A stretch of DNA of 64,000 nucleotides from Clostridiales bacterium (lineage in GTDB: Bacteria; Bacillota; Clostridia; Oscillospirales; Oscillospiraceae). Location of the stretch: positions 121,309 through 185,308 of the forward strand of contig JAJUJI010000005.1 in NCBI GenBank assembly GCA_029265405.1, in the 5' to 3' direction. The notes under the pieces were generated by a model that was not told where the DNA came from, searched no databases, and saw only the letters and a list, made by a program, of their open reading frames with translations. The position numbers were made by a program, and so were the translations under genes. Below, piece after piece: positions 1 to 8,023 of the stretch; the first letter of the stretch is position 1, and each line of letters opens with the position of its first letter.

Positions 1-510
1 AAGCTGGAGGCCTGCCTCGAGCTGCTCGCCGAGGCAAAGGGCAGCGGCCAGAGAGCTCTGCTGTTTTCGCAGTTTGCCTCGATGCTGGACATAATAAGGA
101 AGCGCCTTGACGAGGCGGGCATAAGCAGCATGCTGCTCAGGGGCTCCACCCCCAAGGAAAAGCGCCTCGATATGGCAGAGCGCTTCAACGCGGGCGAGGC
201 CGACGTGTTCCTCATATCCCTGAAGGCCGGCGGTACGGGCCTCAACCTTACGGGAGCCAGCCTGGTCATACACTACGACCCCTGGTGGAACATGGCCGCC
301 CAGGAGCAGGCGACCGACCGCGCCCACCGCATCGGGCAGACCCGCTCCGTCCAGGTCTATAAGCTGATAGCGGCCGGCACCATAGAGGAGCGCATACTCT
401 CGCTCCAGGAAAAAAAGAGCGGCCTGGCGTCGATAATCGAGGGCGGCGGAGAGCGTTCCCTGTTCGGCATGAGCGTCGAGGCTTTGATGGAGCTGCTGGA
501 AAGCAGATAA
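1..510 (+). CDS. SNF2-family DEAD/DEAH-type helicase, C-terminal part (5' end outside window)
   Basis: The open frame enters from the left edge and ends at a TAA at 508-510, so only the last 169 residues are visible. They form the second RecA-like (Helicase_C) lobe of a Swi2/Snf2 ATPase. Visible are the FSQF start of the lobe, the GGTGLNLTGAS motif V region, the HYDPWWN block and motif VI with the arginine finger (QATDRAHRIGQ). Such proteins are ATP-driven double-stranded DNA translocases; bacterial members (RapA-like or HepA-like) remodel nucleoprotein complexes or RNA polymerase. The specific subfamily cannot be decided because the N-terminal part lies outside the window. The fold assignment is secure. 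Confidence 0.93.
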   Translation, partial: KLEACLELLAEAKGSGQRALLFSQFASMLDIIRKRLDEAGISSMLLRGSTPKEKRLDMAERFNAGEADVFLISLKAGGTGLNLTGASLVIHYDPWWNMAAQEQATDRAHRIGQTRSVQVYKLIAAGTIEERILSLQEKKSGLASIIEGGGERSLFGMSVEALMELLESR

Positions 511-514
511 AAAA

Positions 515-545
515 GGGCGCGCCGAAAGCTTGCGGCTTGGCGCCC
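515..545 (-). terminator. Rho-independent terminator of the leftward LysR gene
   Basis: On the minus strand the arm GGGCGCCAAGC pairs imperfectly with GCTTTCGGCGCGCCC, with 6 bp GGGCGC/GCGCCC at the base. It is followed directly by six T residues (A run at 509-514). It lies between the convergent helicase and LysR genes. Its T run is placed for the leftward LysR transcript. Confidence 0.6.
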
Positions 546-561
546 CGCCCGCCGGCGATGC

Positions 562-1488
562 TCACATTGCGCGCTCCCTATCCAAGGCTCCGTACTCCTC
601 CGCAAGGCAATGCTCGCATACGTAGTCCATCAGCAGCCGCGCGGGTCCGGACAGGACGGCGTCCTTTCTCGCAACAAAATAGTAGCTGCGCCTATACGGC
701 GCGCCCGGCGTCTCCACCACCGAAACAAGCCCGTTCCTTGCGTGCTCCCTTGCAGCTATTTCAGAAACGACCGCAAGGCCCAGCCCTTTGGACACGGCGT
801 TGACTATGCCTTGCGTATCCGAGAGGCTGGCCACGATATTCAGCTTCTCCGGCACGATATTGAGCCTTTTTAAAAACTCCAGCGCGTGGCGCCTCATGGA
901 GGAGCCCTCCTCGCGAACGACCAGGCTTTCCGAATATATGCTCTGGGCCAGATTGGCTTCGCTTATGCTTTTCCCGGGCGGGGCTATCAAAACCAGCCGC
1001 TCCGACATTATAAACCTGTAATCGCACCTTTGCTCCTCCAGCAGAGCGCCGGTTATGCCCAGCTCGCACCTTTGCGCCAGCACGTCGCTTACCACGCTCT
1101 CGGAGGCGGCCGTCGCTATGCTGAAGGATATGTCGGGATACCGCCTGGCAAACCCGGCCAGCGCTTCCGGAAGCAGGTACAGGGCGGGAACGGGCGAGGA
1201 GCGAAGCTCGACCAGCCCGGTAAAGGGGCGGGAGCTTTTTTTAACGGAAAGCACCGCCTTTTCCTTTAGGGCGACGATGTTCCTCGCGTATTCGTAGAAC
1301 AGCTTCCCGTCCTTCGTCGGCTTTACCTCCTTCGTGGTCCTCATAATGAGCCTGACGCCAAGCTCGCGCTCAAGGTTGCCGATATGGTGGCTTATGGACG
1401 GCTGGGAAAGGTAAAGCGCTTCTCCGGCCAGGGAAAAGCTGCTCAGCTCGACTGTCTTGATAAAAGCCTCAAGTTGCTTGAAATCCAT
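562..1488 (-). CDS. LysR-family transcriptional regulator, CysB/CysL-like
   Basis: A 308-residue LysR-type regulator. An N-terminal winged helix-turn-helix (about residues 1-60, MDFKQLEAF start, SQPSISHHIGNLE recognition helix) is followed by a periplasmic-binding-protein-like effector domain (about 90-295). The start chosen is the ATG at 1488, because AAGGGA lies 8 bases before it; an upstream ATG at 1506 has no ribosome binding site. The sequence resembles LysR members tied to cysteine or selenium metabolism, but the effector cannot be read from the sequence. It is transcribed divergently from another LysR gene, with a consensus promoter and a perfect palindrome between them, as expected for autoregulation. 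The sulfur cluster 3.5 kb away is a possible but unproven target. Confidence 0.88.
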   Translation of the reverse strand: MDFKQLEAFIKTVELSSFSLAGEALYLSQPSISHHIGNLERELGVRLIMRTTKEVKPTKDGKLFYEYARNIVALKEKAVLSVKKSSRPFTGLVELRSSPVPALYLLPEALAGFARRYPDISFSIATAASESVVSDVLAQRCELGITGALLEEQRCDYRFIMSERLVLIAPPGKSISEANLAQSIYSESLVVREEGSSMRRHALEFLKRLNIVPEKLNIVASLSDTQGIVNAVSKGLGLAVVSEIAAREHARNGLVSVVETPGAPYRRSYYFVARKDAVLSGPARLLMDYVCEHCLAEEYGALDRERAM

Positions 1489-1544
1489 AATCGAATTCCC
1501 TTCCATGCGCTGCGGCTAAATTTCTGTTCTTTTATTGCAGGTTA

Positions 1545-1573
1545 ATTATAAAATACGCCTTGCGTCCATGTAA
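1545..1573 (-). promoter_or_regulatory. Sigma-A promoter for the leftward LysR gene
   Basis: On the minus strand TTACAT (1568-1573) and TATAAT (1545-1550) are separated by exactly 17 bp and lie about 57 bp before the LysR start. The -10 is a perfect consensus. Confidence 0.65.
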
Positions 1574-1587
1574 AATTCAAAAAAGCG

Positions 1588-1619
1588 ATGCCGTTATGAC
1601 TTATTCGTCATAACGGCAT
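1588..1619. promoter_or_regulatory. Perfect 13-bp inverted repeat between divergent LysR genes (probable operator)
   Basis: Arms ATGCCGTTATGAC (1588-1600) and GTCATAACGGCAT (1607-1619) are exact complements around the 6-base spacer TTATTC. The site is upstream of both divergent promoters, where LysR proteins usually bind, and holds T-Nx-A dyads typical of LysR boxes. No T run follows on either side and no gene reads into it, so a terminator is unlikely. Which of the two flanking regulators binds it is not known. Confidence 0.6.
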
Positions 1620-1644
1620 TCCCATGTCATGCTCCGCGCGCTTC

Positions 1645-1673
1645 TCGACTGCCGCCCGCGTCCGTGCTATAAT
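1645..1673 (+). promoter_or_regulatory. Extended -10 promoter for the rightward LysR gene
   Basis: TCGACT (1645-1650), a 17-bp spacer ending in TGC, then TATAAT (1668-1673). It lies 47 bp before the start codon. Confidence 0.6.
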
Positions 1674-1720
1674 GTCCGCAGGCAGGCGCGCATAAGCCGC
1701 CTGGAAAGGAGCCAGGGAGC

Positions 1721-2638
1721 ATGCTCAACCTCACCTTTCAGCAAATAGAGGCCTTTATGGCGGTCGCGGAGCACCTTAACCTGACCGATACGGCGGGGAT
1801 AATGTACATTTCACAGTCGGCCCTGAGCAAAACCATTTCCCGGCTTGAAAGGGCCGCCGGCGTCAAGCTTTTCGTCAGGGAAAGCCGCGGCGTATCCCTG
1901 ACGAAGGAGGGCCGGTATCTATACGAGGCCTTTCAGCAGCCGTTCAAGGCTATGGTCAGGGCGGTCAACGAGGCCAGGGCCATGCAGAGGCGGCCAAAGC
2001 GCTCCCTCAGGCTGGGCCTGCCGGAAACCTACGACTATAATTCTGATTATGACTGCATAAAGCGGAAAGTCCTTGAATACATGGAACTCCATCCCGATGT
2101 GGAGCTCAGCGAAACCATATACGGCTCCGAGGGCCTGAAGGAGGCGCTGCTGTATTCGGAGATCGATATGGCGATATCACAGGGCTTTGTTGTCGGCGCT
2201 TTAAAGGACGTATCCTCCGTAAAGCTGACGCCCCTGGGCACGTATCTTGCCATATCCGCAAGGCATCCCCTGGCACGCTGCGAGGAGCCGCCCATAGAGG
2301 GTCTGGCGGGCGAAACCTTCTACACCGTCCAATACGACAGCGCCGCCGACATGGAATCCATCACCAGGCGCGCCTGCGCCGCCCTGGGCTTCGAGCCGAA
2401 GGCGGTAAAGTCCGTTCCGAACATGGCCTCTCTCATCAGGGCGGTCGGCTCCGGAAGGGGCGCGGCCCTGTGCGGCCGCATAGACAGGACGGGCCCAGAC
2501 GTGCAAATAAAGAACTACCCGCTTCCCAGATATCCCGGCTTCAGGGAGCACAGCATCGTGGCGGCCTGGCGCGCAGGCCAGCTCAGCCGTGAGGCGGGCG
2601 AGCTGCTGGATATGCTCAAGGAGCTTAAAACCCCGTAA
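1721..2638 (+). CDS. LysR-family transcriptional regulator
   Basis: 305 residues, the usual LysR length. The N-terminal helix-turn-helix (QQIEAFMAVAEHLNLT, then SQSALSKTISRLE) covers residues 1-65, and the substrate-binding domain follows to about 295. The ATG at 1721 has GGAAAGGAGCC upstream. It is divergent from the other LysR gene across a shared palindrome and convergent with the FAD oxidoreductase gene. LysR proteins act as tetramers on divergent promoters in response to a small molecule. The ligand here is unknown, and the adjacent oxidoreductase could be a target only by proximity. Confidence 0.88.
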   Translation: MLNLTFQQIEAFMAVAEHLNLTDTAGIMYISQSALSKTISRLERAAGVKLFVRESRGVSLTKEGRYLYEAFQQPFKAMVRAVNEARAMQRRPKRSLRLGLPETYDYNSDYDCIKRKVLEYMELHPDVELSETIYGSEGLKEALLYSEIDMAISQGFVVGALKDVSSVKLTPLGTYLAISARHPLARCEEPPIEGLAGETFYTVQYDSAADMESITRRACAALGFEPKAVKSVPNMASLIRAVGSGRGAALCGRIDRTGPDVQIKNYPLPRYPGFREHSIVAAWRAGQLSREAGELLDMLKELKTP

Positions 2639-2685
2639 AGCGCACGCTCGCCGCCCTCCGGTCCGCTCAAGCGCGTTTTCGCAGC

Positions 2686-4263
2686 CTATCTATTGTCCGC
2701 CTCTATGGCTTCCGCGACGGCCAGGGCCCAGGTCAGGGCCCGCCCGAAGCTGTTTCCGTTCAGCAGCAGCGGATAATCCACCCCGTGAAAGCCGCCTGCG
2801 GCGTTGCCTACGGCATACAGGCCCGGTATAGGCTCCAGGAAGGGGTCCTGCACCCGCATTCCCGTGTCCGTTACCGCGCCGCCGAATACGTCCAGCAGCG
2901 AAGCGCCCCACTTGAGCGCATAAAACGGCGGCTTGACTATGCTGGTAAGCAGCTCGCCGCGCTTGCCGAAATCGAGGTCCTCCCCCAGGGCGTACAGCTC
3001 GTTGTACCTGTCCACGGCGGCCTTCAGGTTTTCCGCCGGGACCTTTATTTTTTCAGACAGCTCCTCCAGCGTGTCGGCCTTCCAGGCGCACCTTCCCTTT
3101 TCAACCATCTGCTCCACAGCCTCGCCCAGGCCGCAGTCCGGCGACCATTTGTCGCCCCAGTTGGCTATATTCAGCGGCACGACTCCCTGACCGCCGGTTA
3201 TTTCAAACCTTGCCCCGTAATCCTCCAGCCACTTGCCGTCCATAATCGTATAGGCGATATCGTCGCCGGGCTGCATCATGACGCGCATGGACTTGGCCTG
3301 GGTCCAGGTGTCCTCGTTCATGAAGCGCTTGCCCCTGGCGTTGACAAACAGGAAATAGAGCGAATAGTATGACGCGTCGTCGTCGCGGCGGCCGTGGACG
3401 GAAAGGGCCCAGGGCGGATTGTCCAGCGCCGCGCCCGCCCAATAGGCCATTTTATGCCCGTCGCCGGTGTTGTTGCCCTTGGGCCAGTATCTCGCGTTAT
3501 GCACCTTCAGCGCCAGCGGGCAGAAGGCCTCCAGCATTTCGGGATCCCCCTCTATGTCGCCGGAAGCGAGGATGACGCCCTTTTTGCCCTTAAAGCGCGT
3601 GTATTTTCCTTCCTCCGCGCTTTCCGCAACGAAGGATACGACCCTGCCGCTTTCGTCCTTTTCCAGCTGCCTGGCGCGGACGGGGCGCAGGATCCTCCCG
3701 CCGTTTTCAAGAACGGTCCTCTCCAGTATCTCGACTACGAGCTGCCCTCCCATATTGAACCTGTATTTGCTGCAGCCGGGCTTCTGGAACACTATGTGCG
3801 TCCCGGGATACTCGTTGAAAACGGGGCCCTTGTAGTATCCGGTATATATCGTGGCGTCCACCGCCTCTCCGCCCTGCTCCATGAGCCAGTCGAAGGCCTC
3901 GCCGCTGCGGTTTATGTACAGCCAGAGCAGCTCCTCGTTGACGCGGCTGCCCGATACCGCCATCCAGTCCCGGGCGAACCTTTTCTTGTCTATGCTGATG
4001 CCGAGCCTGCGCATGACCGCCGAATCCAGCACGCCCACATGGGCGGCGCGGCCCAAAAGCTGCGGATGCTTGTCCGCTATTATCACCTTCATTCCCTTTT
4101 GGGCGCAGCGCGCCCCGGCGGCAAGGCCCGAAATGCCGCCTCCTACGATGGCAACGTCGGCTTCGTGCGTTTCAATAATCTGCTCCTCCCTCACGGGCGC
4201 CGGCGGCGTTTCCCAGGACCAGCCTCGCTTGGGCGACAGTCTGCTGTAAAATTTAGGCTCCAT
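2686..4263 (-). CDS. FAD-dependent oxidoreductase, fumarate reductase/ketosteroid dehydrogenase flavoprotein type
   Basis: 525 residues of the FAD_binding_2 superfamily (fumarate reductase flavoprotein, L-aspartate oxidase, 3-ketosteroid dehydrogenase). The ADP-binding Rossmann motif VGGGISGLAAG sits near residues 39-50. The C-terminal FAD-binding signature GNAAGGFHGVDY lies about 50 residues from the end, followed by NGNSFGRALTWA. No signal peptide, haem-binding CXXCH or FMN-binding domain is present, so this is a soluble single-domain enzyme, unlike periplasmic flavocytochrome fumarate reductases. The substrate cannot be inferred; such lone flavoproteins in Clostridia reduce enoate-like or steroid-like compounds. 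The 14-residue stretch between the start and the FAD fold is rich in Arg, Trp and Pro but lacks a Tat twin-arginine motif. Confidence 0.85.
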   Translation of the reverse strand: MEPKFYSRLSPKRGWSWETPPAPVREEQIIETHEADVAIVGGGISGLAAGARCAQKGMKVIIADKHPQLLGRAAHVGVLDSAVMRRLGISIDKKRFARDWMAVSGSRVNEELLWLYINRSGEAFDWLMEQGGEAVDATIYTGYYKGPVFNEYPGTHIVFQKPGCSKYRFNMGGQLVVEILERTVLENGGRILRPVRARQLEKDESGRVVSFVAESAEEGKYTRFKGKKGVILASGDIEGDPEMLEAFCPLALKVHNARYWPKGNNTGDGHKMAYWAGAALDNPPWALSVHGRRDDDASYYSLYFLFVNARGKRFMNEDTWTQAKSMRVMMQPGDDIAYTIMDGKWLEDYGARFEITGGQGVVPLNIANWGDKWSPDCGLGEAVEQMVEKGRCAWKADTLEELSEKIKVPAENLKAAVDRYNELYALGEDLDFGKRGELLTSIVKPPFYALKWGASLLDVFGGAVTDTGMRVQDPFLEPIPGLYAVGNAAGGFHGVDYPLLLNGNSFGRALTWALAVAEAIEADNR

Positions 4264-4392
4264 CGCTCGTTTCTTCCTTTCATGCCGGTTGCGGCTTGCT
4301 GTCTATTGACAATATAGCATAAAGTGGTTAAGCGGGATAGGCCTTCATTTATGAAATTATACAATCAGGTTTATATATGCCTTTAATCGGCA

Positions 4393-4421
4393 TTGACAAC
4401 CGGCCGCGCGTATCATATCAT
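4393..4421 (+). promoter_or_regulatory. Sigma-A promoter for the ECF S-component gene
   Basis: A perfect TTGACA (4393-4398), a 17-bp spacer and TATCAT (4416-4421). The transcript would carry a leader of about 65 bases before the ATG at 4494. Confidence 0.7.
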
Positions 4422-4493
4422 CAATGCCACAGATTTTTTAGCCGCCCGGAGCGGGCTTTTTCCGAAACGCGGCGGCGCGAAAGGGAGATGCAA

Positions 4494-5003
4494 ATGCGCG
4501 ACAACGTCAGGCGGGTAGTGTACGGCGCGGCGCTCGCCGCTCTTGTCTTTGCGGTGACCTGGTCGGTCAGGATACCCATTCCGGCCACAAACGGAGGCTA
4601 CGTAAATTTCGGCGACGTGGCCATCTACCTGGCCTCGTATGTATTCTGCGGGCCCCTGGCGGTTCTGGGAGCGGCGCTGGGCAGCGCGCTGGCCGACCTT
4701 TTGGCCGGTGCGACCGTATATATAGCCCCCACCTTCGTCGTCAAGGGCCTCATGGCGGCGGCGGCGGTAATGATAATAAAAAAGAGCGGCAAAAAAGCCG
4801 CCGGATATTTTCTGGCCTGCGCGGCGGGCGGCGCGGTAATGACCGCCGGCTACGCCCTGTTCGAGCTGGCCTTCTTCGGCCCCGCCTACGCCGCGGCCTC
4901 TCTCCTTCCAAACACCCTGCAGTGGCTGGGCGGGGCCGCCATCGCCTCCGCCCTGTATCCCGCCGCAAAGCGCCTCGCGCCCATAGCAGGCAGAGGGCTC
5001 TGA
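4494..5003 (+). CDS. ECF transporter S component (substrate-capture membrane protein)
   Basis: About 169 residues and almost entirely hydrophobic, with 5-6 predicted membrane helices. The N-terminal half has the pattern VRIPIPATNGGYVNFGDVAI, typical of S components of energy-coupling-factor importers (a conserved N/GG loop followed by GD). These proteins bind a vitamin or other small substrate and dock onto a shared EcfT-EcfA-EcfA' module, which is not in this window, so it would be a group II system. The frame is open from 4377, but the start at 4494 fits best: AAGGGAG ends 6 bases before it and the conserved helix begins just after. The alternative ATG at 4488 touches the ribosome binding site. 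The substrate is unassigned; neighbours are sulfur amino-acid genes on one side and regulators on the other. Confidence 0.8.
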   Translation: MRDNVRRVVYGAALAALVFAVTWSVRIPIPATNGGYVNFGDVAIYLASYVFCGPLAVLGAALGSALADLLAGATVYIAPTFVVKGLMAAAAVMIIKKSGKKAAGYFLACAAGGAVMTAGYALFELAFFGPAYAAASLLPNTLQWLGGAAIASALYPAAKRLAPIAGRGL

Positions 5004-5012
5004 AAGCCGAAA

Positions 5013-5046
5013 AGGCGCGCAGCGGGGCGCGGGCCCCGGCGCGCCT
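5013..5046 (-). terminator. GC-rich hairpin between convergent genes, terminator of metY
   Basis: AGGCGCGC (5013-5020) pairs with GCGCGCCT (5039-5046), with a further GGGGC/GCCCC pairing inside. On the minus strand the stem is followed by TTTTC, so it fits the metY transcript. It may also stop the rightward S-component transcript. Confidence 0.55.
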
Positions 5047-5059
5047 CCGCCCGGCCGCG

Positions 5060-6343
5060 CTATTTGACGGCCTCAAAGCCCCGCCGCAGGTCGTCTATGA
5101 TGTCGTCTATATGCTCCGTCCCGATGGAGAGGCGCACGGTATTGGGCCTGATGCCGCACGCGGCAAGCCCCGCCTCGTCAAGCTGGCTGTGCGTGGTGGA
5201 GGCGGGATGTATCACCAGGCTCTTTGAGTCGGCTACGTTTGCCAGCAGGGAAAACAGCCTAAGGCTCTCGGTAAATTTCTTTGCCTTTTCGGCCCCGCCC
5301 CTGATCTCAAAGGTGAAAATGGAGCCGCCCCCCTTCGGAAAATATTTCTCGTACAGCTCCTTCTGCCTGCCTGAGGCCAGGGAGGGATGGTTGACCCTCT
5401 CCACCTGAGGATGCCCGCTGAGATACTCGACCGCCTTCAGGGCGTTTTCCACATGCCGCTCCACGCGCAGGGACAAAGTCTCCAGCCCCTGCAGCAGCAG
5501 GAAGGCGTTGAAGGGCGACAGGGCCGCGCCCTCGTCCCTGAGCAGCGTCGTGCGCAGCTTCACAATATAAGCCGCGCTTCCGCAGGCTTCGGCAAACACT
5601 ACGCCGTGATACGAGGGGTTCGGCTTTGAAAGCCCCGGAAACTTGTCGTTCCGGGCCCAGTCGAACCTGCCGGAATCGACGATCACGCCGCCCAAAACCG
5701 TACCGTGCCCGCCTATAAACTTGGTCGCCGAGTGGACAACCACGTCGGCGCCGTATTCTATCGGGCGCAGCAGGTACGGGGTGGCAAAGGTGCTGTCCAC
5801 TATGAAGGGAATTCCGTGCCTGTGGGCGACGTCCGCAATCGCCTCCAGATCCGCCACGTCGCCGCCCGGATTGCCCAGCGCTTCGGCGTAGAGCAGCTTG
5901 GTGTTTGGCCTTACGGCCGCCTCGAAGCTCTCCGGGCGCGTGTGGTCCGCGAAGGTGGTTTCTATCCCGGCCTCGCGAAGGGTATTGGCAAACAGGTTTA
6001 CCGTCCCCCCGTACAGGTTGGAGGCCGACACTATGTGGTCCCCCGCCGCGGCTATGTTGCGCACGGCATAGGCTATCGCCGCAGCTCCCGAGGCCACGGC
6101 CAGCGCGCCCGCGCCGCCCTCCAGCGCCGCCATCCTTCTTTCAAAAACGTCCGTGGTGGGATTGGAAAGCCTCGTATAGATATTGCCCTCCTCGGCCAGG
6201 GCGAACCTCGCGGCCGCCTGGGCGGAATCCTTGAAAACATAGGAGGTTGTGGCGTATATGGGTACGGCTCGCGCCCCGGTCGCTGGGTCCGGCGCCTCCT
6301 GGCCCGCGTGTATTTGCAGGGTTTCAAATCTGTATTTCGGCAT
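5060..6343 (-). CDS. metY: O-acetylhomoserine sulfhydrylase (aminocarboxypropyltransferase)
   Basis: 427 residues, a PLP-dependent Cys/Met-metabolism enzyme that makes homocysteine directly from O-acetyl-L-homoserine and sulfide. The start MPKYRFETLQIHAGQ and the block YTRLSNPTTDVFERR are characteristic of the family. The PLP lysine lies in HSATKFIGGHGT (about residue 210), and the conserved C-terminal block RLSIGTEHIDDIIDDL is present. The length matches MetY (about 425-430) rather than the shorter MetB/MetC (about 380). It is divergent from an Rrf2 regulator and cysK; the same cluster holds a MetA with the acetyl-CoA-type residue, so substrate supply and use agree. A perfect sigma-A promoter lies just upstream. 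Confidence 0.95.
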   Translation of the reverse strand: MPKYRFETLQIHAGQEAPDPATGARAVPIYATTSYVFKDSAQAAARFALAEEGNIYTRLSNPTTDVFERRMAALEGGAGALAVASGAAAIAYAVRNIAAAGDHIVSASNLYGGTVNLFANTLREAGIETTFADHTRPESFEAAVRPNTKLLYAEALGNPGGDVADLEAIADVAHRHGIPFIVDSTFATPYLLRPIEYGADVVVHSATKFIGGHGTVLGGVIVDSGRFDWARNDKFPGLSKPNPSYHGVVFAEACGSAAYIVKLRTTLLRDEGAALSPFNAFLLLQGLETLSLRVERHVENALKAVEYLSGHPQVERVNHPSLASGRQKELYEKYFPKGGGSIFTFEIRGGAEKAKKFTESLRLFSLLANVADSKSLVIHPASTTHSQLDEAGLAACGIRPNTVRLSIGTEHIDDIIDDLRRGFEAVK

Positions 6344-6377
6344 CTCGCTTCTCTCGCCTTTCCTTTAGCTTGGGAGA

Positions 6378-6406
6378 ATTATAGGCGCATAAACATACTT
6401 TGTCAA
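6378..6406 (-). promoter_or_regulatory. Consensus sigma-A promoter of metY
   Basis: On the minus strand TTGACA (6401-6406) and TATAAT (6378-6383) both match consensus exactly and are 17 bp apart. An unregulated promoter this strong is unlikely for a sulfur gene, which suggests repression. The AAACATA motif covers its spacer. Confidence 0.8.
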
Positions 6407-6466
6407 TGTGCATATCGCATTTTTTTCTTGAACGCACATAAGCATTGTGATATACTATGTTTAATG
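6388..6466. promoter_or_regulatory. Inverted pair of AAACATA motifs over the divergent metY/Rrf2 promoters (candidate operators)
   Basis: CATAAACATACTTT (6388-6401, plus strand) lies inside the metY promoter spacer. CATTAAACATAGTATA, read on the minus strand from 6466 to 6451, covers the -10 and start of the Rrf2 promoter. They share AAACATA-S-T-W-T in opposite orientation, about 50 bp apart. The position over both promoters fits repression by the adjacent Rrf2 protein. Binding is inferred, not shown. Confidence 0.4.
6428..6456 (+). promoter_or_regulatory. Sigma-A promoter of the Rrf2-cysK genes
   Basis: TTGAAC (6428-6433), 17 bp, TATACT (6451-6456), 25 bp before the Rrf2 start codon. Confidence 0.7.
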
Positions 6467-6481
6467 AAAGGCGGAGAAGGA

Positions 6482-6913
6482 ATGCTTGTATCTACAAAGG
6501 GCAGATACGCCCTCAGGGTAATGATAGATTTGGCCGAACACAACAACGGGGAATACATAGTCCTCATGGATATAGCCCGGCGCCAGGACATATCGGAAAA
6601 ATATCTCGAAGGCATACTGGCCATTCTCAGCAGGCGGGGCTTTGTCCTGGCCCTGCGCGGCCGGGGCGGCGGCTATAGGCTGGCGCGCGCTCCGGAAACC
6701 TACACCGTCGGCAGCGTTTTGAAGCTTATGGAAACCTCGCTGGCGCCGGTGGCCTGCCTCGAGCCCTCGGCCGAGGCCTGCTCCCGCGCCGCCGAATGCC
6801 GCACGCTGCCGCTTTGGCAAAAGCTGGACAGGCTTATAGACGATTATCTTGAAAGCGTGACTATAGCCGACCTGCTGAAGGAGCACAACGGTGCCGACAG
6901 CTACGTCATATAG
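6482..6913 (+). CDS. Rrf2-family transcriptional regulator (CymR/IscR-like)
   Basis: 143 residues. The frame is open far upstream, but GGAGAAGGA directly precedes the ATG at 6482 and the translation begins with the family signature [18 protein letters not shown]. The winged helix covers residues 1-75 ([30 protein letters not shown]). Three cysteines at 92, 100 and 106 sit in the loop where IscR holds its Fe-S cluster ligands, so the protein could bind a cluster; CymR of Bacillus lacks this set. The gene is 25 bp from cysK and divergent from metY. In Bacillus and Staphylococcus, CymR represses sulfur genes and needs CysK as partner, so a cysteine-metabolism role is likely. IscR-type iron-sulfur control is the alternative. 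Confidence 0.88.
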   Translation: MLVSTKGRYALRVMIDLAEHNNGEYIVLMDIARRQDISEKYLEGILAILSRRGFVLALRGRGGGYRLARAPETYTVGSVLKLMETSLAPVACLEPSAEACSRAAECRTLPLWQKLDRLIDDYLESVTIADLLKEHNGADSYVI

Positions 6914-6938
6914 CCGCAAAAATAAAGGAGAGCAAATA

Positions 6939-7871
6939 ATGTCGAGAATATACACCTCCGCAGCCCAGCTAATAGGGAGAACGCCTCTGCTGGAGCTTGT
7001 AAATACAGAAAGGAAGTACGGCTTGGAGGCCAGGATACTGGCCAAGCTGGAATACTTCAATCCCGCCGGCTCCGTGAAGGACAGGATAGCCAGGGCCATG
7101 ATAGACGACGCCGAGGCGAAGGGCCTGTTGAATAAAAGCTCGGTAATAATAGAGCCCACCTCCGGCAACACAGGGATAGGGCTGGCGTCCGTCGCGGCGG
7201 CCCGGGGCTACAGGATAATAATAGTCATGCCGGAAACCATGTCCGTAGAGCGCCGCCAGCTTCTGAAGGCCTACGGCGCCGAGCTGGTTCTCACCGAGGG
7301 GGCGAAGGGCATGAAGGGCGCCATAGCCAAGGCCTATGAGCTTGCCGGCCAGATTCCCAACAGCTTCATTCCCGGCCAGTTCGTCAATCCCGCCAACCCC
7401 GACATACACCGCAAAACCACGGGCCCCGAGATATGGGAGGATACCGACGGCAGGGTGGACATATTTGTCTGCGGCGTTGGCACCGGCGGAACCATAACCG
7501 GCGTCGGAGAGTACCTGAAATCGATGAACCCCGCCGTCAGGGTGGCGGCCGTGGAGCCGGCCTCCTCCCCCTACCTCTCCACGGGGGTGGCGGGCAGCCA
7601 CAAGATACAGGGCATAGGCGCAAGCTTCATACCCGAGGTGCTGAACACCAAAATCTACGACGAGATCATTCCCGTCACGAATGAGGACGCCTTCGCCGCG
7701 GGCAAGGCCATAGGGAAAACGGAAGGCATCCTTGTCGGCATCAGCTCCGGCGCGGCCGTTTGGGCGGCCATTGAGCTGGCAAGGCGGCCGGAAAACAGGG
7801 GCAAAAACATAGTTGCGATACTTCCCGATACCGGGGAAAGATACCTGTCCACCCTGCTGTTTGCCGACTGA
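6939..7871 (+). CDS. cysK: Cysteine synthase (O-acetylserine sulfhydrylase)
   Basis: 310 residues, a fold-type II PLP enzyme making L-cysteine from O-acetylserine and sulfide. The PLP lysine is in [14 protein letters not shown], the substrate loop is [11 protein letters not shown], and the phosphate-binding glycine loop is [15 protein letters not shown]. The ATG at 6939 was chosen because AAAGGAGAG precedes it and the family N-terminus ([17 protein letters not shown]) follows; an ATG at 6891 lies inside the Rrf2 gene. It is co-transcribed with the upstream Rrf2 gene. In CymR systems CysK also serves as the signalling partner of the repressor. A strong hairpin follows the stop codon. Confidence 0.96.
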   Translation: MSRIYTSAAQLIGRTPLLELVNTERKYGLEARILAKLEYFNPAGSVKDRIARAMIDDAEAKGLLNKSSVIIEPTSGNTGIGLASVAAARGYRIIIVMPETMSVERRQLLKAYGAELVLTEGAKGMKGAIAKAYELAGQIPNSFIPGQFVNPANPDIHRKTTGPEIWEDTDGRVDIFVCGVGTGGTITGVGEYLKSMNPAVRVAAVEPASSPYLSTGVAGSHKIQGIGASFIPEVLNTKIYDEIIPVTNEDAFAAGKAIGKTEGILVGISSGAAVWAAIELARRPENRGKNIVAILPDTGERYLSTLLFAD

Positions 7872-7876
7872 GGGCG

Positions 7877-7904
7877 GAAGGCGGCGGCGGATGCCGCCGC
7901 CTTC
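7877..7904 (+). terminator. Hairpin after cysK
   Basis: A perfect 12-bp stem GAAGGCGGCGGC (7877-7888) / GCCGCCGCCTTC (7893-7904) with loop GGAT, starting 6 bp after the cysK stop. The T-rich tail is weak and delayed (TCTCAGCTTCC, then TTTTT at 7920), so termination may be partial. Confidence 0.6.
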
Positions 7905-8023
7905 TCTCAGCTTCCATCATTTTTATTCCGAAACCGCAAATACCAGCCTGCGGCGAAGAACGCCCCTGCGCCTCTCATGAGTGAAAGCCCTATCAAGCTC
8001 GCAGGAAAGGAGCCCTAAAACCA

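Noticed and set aside
1588..1619. The palindrome as a Rho-independent terminator
   Set aside because: No T run follows on either strand, and both neighbouring genes are transcribed away from it.
5705..6481. N-terminal extension of the Rrf2 gene back to 5705
   Set aside because: The extension runs antisense through metY. The ribosome binding site and family N-terminus place the start at 6482.
7905..8023. SAM riboswitch before metA
   Set aside because: The leader is only about 119 bases and lacks the conserved cores of SAM-I, SAM-II or SAM-IV classes that I know. Only a possible CCTGCG/CGCAGG pairing is seen.
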